From positions 1 through 64,000 of the forward strand of contig JAVBLN010000063.1 in NCBI GenBank assembly GCA_031553495.1: a DNA stretch of 64,000 nt. The letters run 5' to 3'. A program made the translations under genes and the position numbers. Each line of letters starts with the position of its first letter. Position 1 is the stretch's first letter. The notes beneath the pieces were generated by a model. That model was given only the letters and a program-made list of their open reading frames with translations, made no database searches and was not told the DNA's origin. Below, piece after piece: positions 25,481 to 33,611 of the stretch. Source of the DNA: Pinibacter sp031553495 (lineage in GTDB: Bacteria; Bacteroidota; Bacteroidia; Chitinophagales; Chitinophagaceae).

Positions 25481-26095
25481 TTGCCTTTTCTATTGCCACA
25501 AAACGCCTTAATAAGATCCTTACAAAAGCAAATTGCCTTATACGAAAATGTAAAATCGTATGAATTGCTATACCATATGCTGGTAGGGGATCTGCATCGT
25601 TTTGCCTGCTCTATAACAAAATCAAAAGAGGTTTCTGAAGAAATAGTTTCGGATGTCTTTATCAAATTGTGGAGAATAAGAACCCGCTTGCAGGAGATAG
25701 AGAATTTAAAAGTGTACCTCTATACAATGACCAAAAATTATGCACTTAACCATATTAAGCAGAATAACAAACAAATAGTAGCCAATAATGATTTGACGGA
25801 TCTTCCTGTTGATACAATAATATTTACGGAAACACCTGAAAGTTTATGCATGTCTGCCGATTCCATGAAGCAGATACAAAAATGTATAGCGCAATTGCCT
25901 TCACAATGCCGGATTATTTTTCAGCTGGTAAAAGAAGACGGATTAAAATATAAAGAGGTCGCAGAAATTTTAAACATCTCTGTTTTAACTGTACGTAATC
26001 AAGTGGCTATTGCTGTAAAAAAACTTGCCAATACCTTATCCTCCTCCCGGCCGCGTATTAATGAAAAACACACACTTGGCTTAGATAGACCTTAA
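25481..26095 (+). CDS. ECF sigma-70 factor, system 2 (non-ATG start)
   Basis: An ECF sigma factor of about 204 residues, expected to activate the FecR-SusCD genes that follow. Region 2 is at about 25-100 (YELLYHMLVGDLHRFACS; EEIVSDVFIKLWRIRTRL). Region 4 is at about 135-190, with the helix-turn-helix KYKEVAEILNISVLTVRNQV. The reading frame is closed by a TAA at 25,439-25,441, and no ATG occurs before Met33, which is inside region 2. The start must therefore be a TTG (25,481 or 25,493) or another rare codon, and I give the first TTG. The second sigma gene follows system 1 after a repeat-rich gap and precedes fecR by 78 bp. Confidence 0.88.
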   Translation: MPFLLPQNALIRSLQKQIALYENVKSYELLYHMLVGDLHRFACSITKSKEVSEEIVSDVFIKLWRIRTRLQEIENLKVYLYTMTKNYALNHIKQNNKQIVANNDLTDLPVDTIIFTETPESLCMSADSMKQIQKCIAQLPSQCRIIFQLVKEDGLKYKEVAEILNISVLTVRNQVAIAVKKLANTLSSSRPRINEKHTLGLDRP

Positions 26096-26123
26096 AAAAA
26101 TGAAATTATTTTAAATTTCATTT

Positions 26124-26150
26124 GGTACATTCTTCATTAAGCTACTGTCT
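26124..26150 (+). promoter_or_regulatory. possible ECF-sigma promoter before fecR 2
   Basis: GGTAC (26,124-26,128), 18 bp, GTCT (26,147-26,150), ending 23 bp before the fecR start codon. Position and sequence resemble the 5,706-5,735 site of system 1, but the spacing is one base shorter and the following bases differ (TATTT). Chance is a real alternative. Confidence 0.3.
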
Positions 26151-26173
26151 TATTTAATTATATACGCAACTTT

Positions 26174-27295
26174 ATGCATAAAAAAGAGGACATTCCTTTC
26201 AATGAAGATCGATTTTGGCTGCTTGTAAGTTTACGCCTTTCTGGTGAAGCAACTGCAACGGAATTAGTGGAATTGGAGAATATTTTATCCATGTGTCCCG
26301 CAAAAAGAATGGAGATGGAGGCTCTTCAAGATCTATGGCAATCAAATTCAGCTATCCTTATCGATCCTAGAGTGTCTTTTAATAAACATCTTCAACGCTT
26401 AAATGATGATATAGCATCGTTTTCTCAACAGGAAGAACTTTCCTCGCATTCACCCGCCACCCACAAAAATTATATATCCCGTATTTTGTCGTTAGCTAAC
26501 TCTACTAAATGGATCATGGCTTCGGCTGCTTGCGTATTACTTGCTTGCGTATACATTGTTATACATATCTACCATGCTAAGCCCATTCCAAAAACGCTGG
26601 CTCAAAATGCAGTGTACACGAAGCCCGCTTCTAAAACAAAAATTCTGTTGCCGGATGGTACACAGGTATGGCTGAATGCAGACAGTAAAATTGATTACGA
26701 TGACAATTTTACAAAAGCCGCTGTAAGGGAAGTAGCGTTAAGTGGAGAAGCTTTTTTTGATGTAGCTAAAGATGCCCAACATCCGTTTATCATTCATACC
26801 AAAACTGTGGATATTAAAGTTATCGGAACTGCCTTTAATGTACGCTCTTATTCAAATGAAAAAAATACGGAAACATCTTTAATACGCGGCGCCATTGAGG
26901 TTACGCTTCATGATAATCCCGGCAAAAAGATATTGCTAAAACCCAATGACAAACTAATTGTACCCAATCACGATATAACAACTGATTTGATAAAACATGA
27001 TGACAACATCATTGAACCTAAACTTAGTAAAATCAAATTTTTAGACAGCGTGGCAATAGAAACACTTTGGACAAAAAATCAGTTGGTTTTTGATAATGAA
27101 CCATTAGAGAGCATTGCACTTAAAATAGAACGATGGTACGGGGTTGAAGTTATTATCACCGATAACGGGTTAAAGAGTATGGGGTATAGTGCAATATTTG
27201 AAGATGAGAGCCTGGAGCAGGTAATGAAAGCCTTGCAAATTACCGGAAAGTTCAATTATGTAATTAATAAAAAGCAAATCATTATTTCACCATAA
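26174..27295 (+). CDS. FecR-type anti-sigma factor, system 2
   Basis: Inner-membrane anti-sigma regulator of 373 residues. It has a cytoplasmic N-terminal region to about 110 and a membrane helix at about 112-133 (WIMASAACVLLACVYIVIHI). The periplasmic FecR domain lies at about 150-255 (TKILLPDGTQVWLNAD; LSGEAFFDVAKDAQHPF; VIGTAFNVRSY), and a DUF4974-like C-terminal domain at about 295-373. Unlike the other three FecR proteins here it lacks the GGDKAILTLADG-type insert after the membrane helix, so it belongs to a different branch. It pairs with the sigma factor 78 bp upstream and the STN-bearing SusC downstream. Confidence 0.93.
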   Translation: MHKKEDIPFNEDRFWLLVSLRLSGEATATELVELENILSMCPAKRMEMEALQDLWQSNSAILIDPRVSFNKHLQRLNDDIASFSQQEELSSHSPATHKNYISRILSLANSTKWIMASAACVLLACVYIVIHIYHAKPIPKTLAQNAVYTKPASKTKILLPDGTQVWLNADSKIDYDDNFTKAAVREVALSGEAFFDVAKDAQHPFIIHTKTVDIKVIGTAFNVRSYSNEKNTETSLIRGAIEVTLHDNPGKKILLKPNDKLIVPNHDITTDLIKHDDNIIEPKLSKIKFLDSVAIETLWTKNQLVFDNEPLESIALKIERWYGVEVIITDNGLKSMGYSAIFEDESLEQVMKALQITGKFNYVINKKQIIISP

Positions 27296-27373
27296 ACATT
27301 TTATAACCTCTAAAAATGAATTATTCATAAGAAAATTACTTATTTAATAAGAACTGTATGTTAGAACTGCTTT

Positions 27374-27450
27374 TATTATGAGCCCGGCATTTGAATTACT
27401 ATGGAGCGGCCGTTGCGTCGCACTCTTGTGCCGAAGTAATTTTATTCGGC
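27374..27450 (-). repeat. palindromic intergenic repeat, copy 11 (reverse)
   Basis: GAGCCCGGCATTTGAATTAC, the core GTTGCGTCGCACTCTTGTG and GAAGTAATTTTATTCGG. The GAATTACT and AGTAATT arms are complementary. It lies in the 322-bp gap between fecR 2 and susC 2. The rest of that gap holds the hairpin leader. Confidence 0.78.
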
Positions 27451-27507
27451 AATTAATAATTAAAGCACTTTATAATGTTCTTATCAGCAAAACCGTATTC
27501 ACAAAAG

Positions 27508-27617
27508 CGGAGAATGTTCCGGCATTCCCCGTGAACGTTCATTTTTCATAATAAAAAGTCAGCGCTCTACCTCTTTGGCAAGGCTGGCTTATTTATCATT
27601 ATTAAACATACGAAGGT
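27508..27617 (+). promoter_or_regulatory. two-hairpin leader of susC 2
   Basis: Stem 1 is CGGAGAATG (27,508-27,516) with CATTCCCCG (27,523-27,531), one mismatch. Stem 2 is AGTCAGC (27,557-27,563) with GCTGGCT (27,583-27,589), one G-U pair, followed by T-rich sequence. GAAGGTATG marks the start. The primary sequence differs from the other three leaders (no CACCCAAACAAT), but the order hairpin, spacer, hairpin, start is kept. Confidence 0.5.
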
Positions 27618-30600
27618 ATGACAGAAACAAAAAAATGCAGGTTTACAAAAGCCTTTATCTTCTTGTCGTTTTCCATTTTAATGTTATTTGTTTCAACAGC
27701 GTCGGCACAAAATAATTTAACCCTGAAACTGGAAAACACAACGCTAAAACAGGCCTTTAAAGCTATTGAACAAAAAAGCTCTTTTCGGTTTGTTTATAAA
27801 GATGTGATTCTGCCGGAAAAGAAAATTAGTATTTCAGTGGAAAATGCATCCATAGATGATATCCTGGAAAAACTATTTGCAGGAACAGATCTTTCTTATA
27901 ACAAACTCAACGAAAATCTTATTGTCATATCCTCCCGCGAAGCAATAAATAACTCTCAAACGGAAATATTGAAAGATGCCCAAATTATTAAGGGAACGAT
28001 AATGGATATTAAAGGGCAGCCCATACCGGATGCCAGTATCCAGGAAAAGGATAATAACAAAAACGGCACAACCTCTGCAAAAGATGGAAGTTTTGTTATC
28101 AAAGTTCCTCTCGGTACTCCATTAATATTTTCTTATGTAGGCTACGAAGAGCAGGAAATAAAAGCAGGAAGTGTAATGAAAGTAACATTATCTCCTGCCG
28201 CTAAAACTCTGGAAGATGTTGTTGTGACGGCTATGGGTATTGAAAGAAAATCTAAAGAGCTTGGCTACAGCACCATTAAAATAAGTGGTGATGAAATAGT
28301 GCGCGCCACCTCCGGCAACCTGCTCAGTGGTTTAGTGGGCAAAGTGTCGGGGCTTAATATTGCAACGCAAAGTGCAGATATGAATCCCGATCAAAAAGTA
28401 AATATTCGTGGAATGCGTTCTTTTGGGCAAACCAGTAATAACCAGCCCTTATTTGTATTTAACGGTATGGTATTATCTTTTGGTGCAGATCAAACCGCAG
28501 CTTCAAAAGCAATGGAGTTTGTTAACAGTATCAACCCTGCAGATATTGATAATGTAACCATTTTAAAAGGAGCCAACGGCACTGCTTTATACGGCCCGGA
28601 AGGCGTAAATGGGGTTATTATGATTACCACTAAAAAAGGGCTGCGGGGAAAACCTGTTATTAATTTCAGAAGTAGTGTGGCCTTCAATAAAATAGATTAC
28701 CGTGATGAAAGATATGTGCAAAGGCAATATGGATCAGGTACAGGAGCCGTAGATGCTTCCGGCATTGGAATTTTTTCTTCGGTTAACAGCAACGGCTGGG
28801 GGCCAAAATATGATGGTTCATTACAAGGTATTGGGAATATTGATGAAAATGGAGAGTACCAACAAGTAACTTATACAAATAAATTTGATAACAGAAAGTT
28901 TTTTAAGGCAGGGCAGGTGTATCAAAATAATTTTTCGATCTCTCAATCTGAAGCTACTACCGATTTTTATTTGGGATTAAATAGCACTGAGCAAAAAGGG
29001 ATGCTGCCGGGTGATAAACAACACACCTTAAATGTGTTTTTTTCAGGAGCAAAAAGATTAAGTCCTAAAATCAATATACAAGTCAACTTCAATCTTAGCC
29101 GCACCCAATCAGACCAAGGGATGGAATCGGTTACCAACCAGGTAAAAGCCACGCCTGCCTATATTCCTCTATTAAATTATAGGGATTATACCAATTACCA
29201 TTGGGCCGATCATAATCATTACTGGGGTGATATTGATGGTAATTATATGAGTCCTTATGAAAGACTTGACATGGAAAGAAACAAAAGTACGGGTTATGCA
29301 CTTGTAACAGGATTGGCTATTAATTTCAAACCCTTACCATGGTTAACTATAAGCGAAAAGCCAAGTGTTGTGTATAACGGCACTACTTATACTCAAACAT
29401 CCAAGCCTGTTTATTTTTCCGATTTTGCCAAAGCAGGTCCGGTAGCTATACGAAAAAAAGACATCCTCGCAACACTTAGGGAGGAAGACAGGATACTTAC
29501 TACGCTCAATAATGATTTATTAATATCTACCATGAATCGTTTTGGCAGCAACTTCGTATTCAAGACAACTTTGGGAAATTCAATAAGGGAAAGCAATTCC
29601 CGGCAATTTTTTGGTAATGCAAGCTTATCTCGTGAAGTATATAATTTCAACTTTACATCCCAGGTTACCAATCCGAGTTTAACAACCCGTTTAACCCGTT
29701 CTTTTTCTTTATTCGGTACGGCTAACTTGGGTTATAAAGACCGCTTGTTTGTAGAATTTATGGCACGGAATGACTGGGATTCTAAAAGGGCTGAAGTTGC
29801 AAGGGGTAAAGATCTATATATAGGCGGTAATGTATCTGCTATTATGAACCAGATCATTCCCGAGTTAAATACAATAAGCTGGCTGTCCCGTTTTCAATTG
29901 AAAGCTGCAATAAACGGAACTGCAAATATGAACATAGAACCGTTCCAGTCTGAAAGGATCATGTATTTATACTATAATTATTTAAATGCAGATCCTGAAA
30001 AGGCTGTGTATGGATATATCTATAAAACCGACGTGCCTAATCCTTTATTAAAACCTGAAAAGATCCTTACACAAGAATATGGTGTTTCTTTAGGATTATG
30101 GAAGGACCGTGTAACTTTTGATTATACATATTATACTCAACGAAACAGTGGCGTTATCATTAATGTAGAAAGCGCATGGGCAAGTGGTTCTCCAACTACC
30201 AATAATATAGGGGCTATGCGCAATTTTGGTAGTGAACTGGATATAAAGATCAATCCGTTATTTAAATTACCTAATGGTTTAATGATGACTGCTGATGTTC
30301 ACCTGGCGTGGAATAATAATAAAGTTCTTCAACTTAGTAGCGCATACGCATCCAACCCGCTTGGTTTTGTGGCTAAGTCCCAAACAACCGGAACATATTA
30401 CAATGTAATAGCCCGTGTAGGCGGTCCGGCTTTTGAATACCAGGTGTACGACTGGAAAAAAGATACAGCATCCGGCAGGTATATAGTTGATGCCAACACA
30501 GGTTATCCGACTTTAGATCAAACTCCCGCCGGAAGGATATTTGCAGGAAGGACTTTACCCAAATTTACAGGAGGAGTTAGCATCAATTTTGTATGGAAAG

Positions 30601-31142
30601 GATTCTCCTTGGGAGTTTTGGGAGAATTTAGTACAGGTGCCATGCACTATTTTGAAAACGGAGGCGGAGTAGTGGAAAACGGAATGCATATTCTTACAAC
30701 GTACAATGATCGCCAAACCTATGTTATTCCTAATTCATGCTATTTGAAAAATGGAGAATACGTAGATAATTCAGATGTAAAAGTGGCTAATGCAAACAGT
30801 ACCTTTTACAACAATACTACCCGTTTTAGAAACAGGTCGGCTTTGTTCCTTGCCAGTGCCGATTTTTTAAGAATAAGGGAAATAGTGCTTGGCTACGACT
30901 ATACGTTCAAGCCAATGAAAATTATAAAGAAGATCAACCTTAGCGTTTATGGGAGAAACTTGTTCAACCTTTATGCTAAAGACAATTTGTATGGTGATCC
31001 TCACATGATTAAAGGACCCGGGGTAAACTTAACTACCACAGCCACTTCGTCGGCTATAGCAAATTTATCGGGAACAAATTCAGGCAGAAGTACTGTTCCC
31101 GGTATGATCCAGTACGGTATTATTACCTCCTTTAATTTTTAA
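27618..31142 (+). CDS. SusC/RagA TonB-dependent transducer, system 2
   Basis: Outer-membrane TonB-dependent importer of 1174 residues. A short n-region and signal peptide (FIFLSFSILMLFVSTASAQ) are followed by an STN domain at about 33-110 (TLKQAFKAIEQKSSFRFVYK). A carboxypeptidase-D-like domain (IKGTIMDIKGQPIPDASIQE) comes next, and the plug starts near 197 (LEDVVVTAMGIERKSKELGY), with VNGVIMITTKKG in the plug end. The VVTAMGIERKSKELGYS form marks a SusC subfamily that usually pairs with SusD-like_2 lipoproteins, as here. It lacks the long pre-signal extension of the other three. It is followed by susD after 18 bp. Confidence 0.95.
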   Translation: MTETKKCRFTKAFIFLSFSILMLFVSTASAQNNLTLKLENTTLKQAFKAIEQKSSFRFVYKDVILPEKKISISVENASIDDILEKLFAGTDLSYNKLNENLIVISSREAINNSQTEILKDAQIIKGTIMDIKGQPIPDASIQEKDNNKNGTTSAKDGSFVIKVPLGTPLIFSYVGYEEQEIKAGSVMKVTLSPAAKTLEDVVVTAMGIERKSKELGYSTIKISGDEIVRATSGNLLSGLVGKVSGLNIATQSADMNPDQKVNIRGMRSFGQTSNNQPLFVFNGMVLSFGADQTAASKAMEFVNSINPADIDNVTILKGANGTALYGPEGVNGVIMITTKKGLRGKPVINFRSSVAFNKIDYRDERYVQRQYGSGTGAVDASGIGIFSSVNSNGWGPKYDGSLQGIGNIDENGEYQQVTYTNKFDNRKFFKAGQVYQNNFSISQSEATTDFYLGLNSTEQKGMLPGDKQHTLNVFFSGAKRLSPKINIQVNFNLSRTQSDQGMESVTNQVKATPAYIPLLNYRDYTNYHWADHNHYWGDIDGNYMSPYERLDMERNKSTGYALVTGLAINFKPLPWLTISEKPSVVYNGTTYTQTSKPVYFSDFAKAGPVAIRKKDILATLREEDRILTTLNNDLLISTMNRFGSNFVFKTTLGNSIRESNSRQFFGNASLSREVYNFNFTSQVTNPSLTTRLTRSFSLFGTANLGYKDRLFVEFMARNDWDSKRAEVARGKDLYIGGNVSAIMNQIIPELNTISWLSRFQLKAAINGTANMNIEPFQSERIMYLYYNYLNADPEKAVYGYIYKTDVPNPLLKPEKILTQEYGVSLGLWKDRVTFDYTYYTQRNSGVIINVESAWASGSPTTNNIGAMRNFGSELDIKINPLFKLPNGLMMTADVHLAWNNNKVLQLSSAYASNPLGFVAKSQTTGTYYNVIARVGGPAFEYQVYDWKKDTASGRYIVDANTGYPTLDQTPAGRIFAGRTLPKFTGGVSINFVWKGFSLGVLGEFSTGAMHYFENGGGVVENGMHILTTYNDRQTYVIPNSCYLKNGEYVDNSDVKVANANSTFYNNTTRFRNRSALFLASADFLRIREIVLGYDYTFKPMKIIKKINLSVYGRNLFNLYAKDNLYGDPHMIKGPGVNLTTTATSSAIANLSGTNSGRSTVPGMIQYGIITSFNF

Positions 31143-31160
31143 TCTATAATAGTTACCACA

Positions 31161-32840
31161 ATGAAAAAATACACGATAAAGTCATTAATACTAATGGTTG
31201 CTGCCAATTGCCTGTTCCTTACATCCTGTAAGAAATGGCTGGATGTTAATTACAACCCTAACGAACAAACAGAAACCAACACTACTCCCGATTTAATATT
31301 GCCGCCATTATTGTTAGAGTGTGCAGACATTAATAACAACGCGATGGTAGCGCTTCCGGCATGGATGGGATATTGGAGTTCGGCATATTATACTGCAACG
31401 TCATCAGTGCTTACGCTTGATAATATTGAAAACGGCTATTTTTTTGGTTCATTGACTATGCAATTTAAAACGCCCAATAAAGACATCTTCACATTTGAGC
31501 AAAATGCATTAAAACATGATCAGCCGTTTTATGTAGGAGTAGCAAAAGTGCTGCGTGCATTAAGCTGGAGTGCGGCTGTAGATATGTACAACAACCTGCC
31601 CTATAGTGAAGCTGGTAGGTTCGACATAACCACACCCCGCTATGATGATGGAAAAGACATTTACGAAGATTTAATAAAACAACTGGATGAAGCAATTGAA
31701 TTAATTAAAAATACAAAGTCCAACCAGGCCATTAAAATTAGTGTAGCCGATATTATGTTTCATGGCGACCAGGGTAAATGGGTTCGATTTATTAATACAC
31801 TCAAGTTGCGATTGTTAATGCACCAGGCTTGTAGAAGCGACAGGGAGAGCTACATAAAGGCAGAATTAGCTAAAATAACAGCAGAAGGATCAGGCTTTTT
31901 GAAAACAGGAGAGAACGCAGATGTTAATCCCGGGTACGGTTATTCTGCAAATAAAGTTTCTAATTTTTTCAGTTATACATCGCGTTTCACAGGAACGGAT
32001 ACACGAATTGTAAAAATGAGCGGTGGATATGGAGGCTATACGGGTGTTTATATTACGGCCAACGAAGTAGCCATGAATATGCTGAAAGAAAATGAAGATC
32101 CAAGGCTTGGTTTTTTTTATGATACGGTACTCAAAAAGATACCGGCAGGAGATACCGGCAGATTCCCTCAACCGGAGCCTGCCAATTACAGGGCCAGCAG
32201 GTTGGGATTGCTGTTGCCCAGTGATATTAAAAGTACCGGTCAGTTTAGGTATGATGCGGAAGATTATTTATCCGGCATAGGCGGGTCAAGTGCGCAAATA
32301 AATTCATTAAAACCTGTAACACCCACTTCTGCCGGCATTGTAAAAGGCTATGATATGAGTGCCTGGATCCTTACAAGTACGGAAAGCCTGTTTTTGCAAG
32401 CCGAAGCCATTCAGCGGGGATGGCTTGGCGGGGATGCGGAAAGCGCATATAAAGATGCCGTAAAAGAATCTTTCCGCTGGTTAAATGTAGGGCGCAACAG
32501 TGCTATCCCTGCATTGTCCGATGCTATATTTAACGCATGGTATGATGACCAGGTAATTAAAACCAATCCGAAAGTGAGCTGGGTGGCAGCTCCTGATAAA
32601 TATAAATTACTGATGTTCCAGAAATATTTATCATTCAATGGAATTGATCCTTTCCAGGCATGGGTTGATTACAGGCGCAACGGGCGTTTTCCTGAATTGC
32701 CTTTGCCTGTTGGCGCACAAAAGGATAAGTTACCTGTACGTGCACCATATCCTGAGAAAGAATACTCCTTAAATGCAATAAATGTACAGGCCCAGGGAGA
32801 AATAGACGCGTTTAACAGTAAGATATGGTGGATGCCATAA
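31161..32840 (+). CDS. SusD-like_2 family lipoprotein, system 2
   Basis: Surface substrate-binding lipoprotein of 559 residues, lipobox FLTSC (Cys23), followed by KKWLDVNYNPNEQ, the usual opening of the SusD-like_2 family. Conserved family features are the helical core (FYVGVAKVLRALSWSAAVDM; NNLPYSEAG), GDQGKWVRFINTLKLRL, and the C-terminal FQAWVDYRRNGRFPEL. It pairs with SusC 2. No enzyme follows, since the operon ends in a repeat composite, so the substrate cannot be guessed from neighbours. Members of this family serve glycans, peptides and other nutrients. Confidence 0.94.
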   Translation: MKKYTIKSLILMVAANCLFLTSCKKWLDVNYNPNEQTETNTTPDLILPPLLLECADINNNAMVALPAWMGYWSSAYYTATSSVLTLDNIENGYFFGSLTMQFKTPNKDIFTFEQNALKHDQPFYVGVAKVLRALSWSAAVDMYNNLPYSEAGRFDITTPRYDDGKDIYEDLIKQLDEAIELIKNTKSNQAIKISVADIMFHGDQGKWVRFINTLKLRLLMHQACRSDRESYIKAELAKITAEGSGFLKTGENADVNPGYGYSANKVSNFFSYTSRFTGTDTRIVKMSGGYGGYTGVYITANEVAMNMLKENEDPRLGFFYDTVLKKIPAGDTGRFPQPEPANYRASRLGLLLPSDIKSTGQFRYDAEDYLSGIGGSSAQINSLKPVTPTSAGIVKGYDMSAWILTSTESLFLQAEAIQRGWLGGDAESAYKDAVKESFRWLNVGRNSAIPALSDAIFNAWYDDQVIKTNPKVSWVAAPDKYKLLMFQKYLSFNGIDPFQAWVDYRRNGRFPELPLPVGAQKDKLPVRAPYPEKEYSLNAINVQAQGEIDAFNSKIWWMP

Positions 32841-32900
32841 TGCAAGTGTAAGATTAGAAATATTATTCTTCGCACGATATAAAAATGTGCAATTTTTTTT

Positions 32901-33285
32901 GGGGAACCGGCGGTAGTGCTACTATTAAGCATCGTTGTGTCACTCACTTGTACGGTGGGAATGCTATGGGGCAGGCAGTTGACAGTAGGCAGTGGGCAGA
33001 AGGGAAGCCAGAGAGCAGTTTAACCACAAGGTTCACTTTATCGATAATGTTCGAATTGATAAGGTTCTCTTATGTGCAAGTTAAGTAACGCGCAGGCACA
33101 GGTCCGGAGACCTGCGCCAGAAAAGGAATCATTGAATCATCGAATTGATAAACAATTCCATCACAAACAATTTTCAAATTTTCAAATTAGCACATTTTCA
33201 AATTATCCCCTCCGCCCCATAGCATTCCTACCGATGAACGTAATGCGACGCAACGATGCTTAACCGGAGTTACAAATGCCGGTTC
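32901..33285. repeat. MITE-like composite repeat (copies 12 and 13 around family-B text)
   Basis: Left end (32,901-32,972, reverse): GAACCGGCGGTAGTGCTACT, GCATCGTTGTGTCACTCAC, GGTGGGAATGCTATGGGG. Right end (33,212-33,285, forward): CCGCCCCATAGCATTCCTAC, ATGCGACGCAACGATGC, TTACAAATGCCGGTTCC. The middle carries about 240 bp, with family-B text near 33,129-33,205. The design matches 24,834-25,137. Short ORFs across it are not credible. Confidence 0.7.
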
Positions 33286-33412
33286 CAAAAAAATAGCCGT
33301 TGAAGAAACAGCGCACAAAGATATCCGCACTGCTAGTTCCGGCTTGCTATAGAATTATTCCGGAAACGTGTATTGTTTTATTTCGGAAGCCGGGGAGTGA
33401 GTAATGTGGAAA

Positions 33413-33536
33413 TGAATTTGAAAATTTGAAAATGTGCTAATTTGAAAATGCTGCACGATAAGTATTGTTTATTTGATTTGAACAACACTTGATAATGTGA
33501 TGAAACTTTCAATAATTCAATAATTCAATGATTTGA
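33413..33536 (-). repeat. family-B AT-rich repeat, reverse copy
   Basis: Contains GAAAATGTGCTAATTTGAAA and the downstream words TTCAATAATTCAATGATTTG, the reverse complement of the TTCAAATTAGCACATTTTC text seen at 4,364-4,454, 25,002-25,058, 25,345-25,415 and 33,129-33,205. Together with the composite it makes up the gap between susD 2 and the metalloprotease gene. No gene is seen. Confidence 0.65.
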
Positions 33537-33541
33537 TCTCC

Positions 33542-33588
33542 AAAATCAAAAGCCGGTAAAATCTTTGATTTTACCGGCTTTTGATTTT
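33542..33588. terminator. strong bidirectional terminator
   Basis: A perfect 22-bp inverted repeat (33,542-33,563 with 33,567-33,588) with a TTT loop. The stem contains AAAGCCGGTAAAATC, and A/T-rich ends give T-runs on both strands. It lies 23 bp beyond the stop codon of the minus-strand metalloprotease gene, which it should terminate. It could also stop read-through from system 2. Confidence 0.85.
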
Positions 33589-33611
33589 TTTAAGTTTCCC
33601 CTAGGTAAATA

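Noticed and set aside
32885..33263. Two small ORFs (67 and 63 codons) downstream of susD 2
   Set aside because: Both lie inside the composite repeat and family-B text, with no sign of coding.
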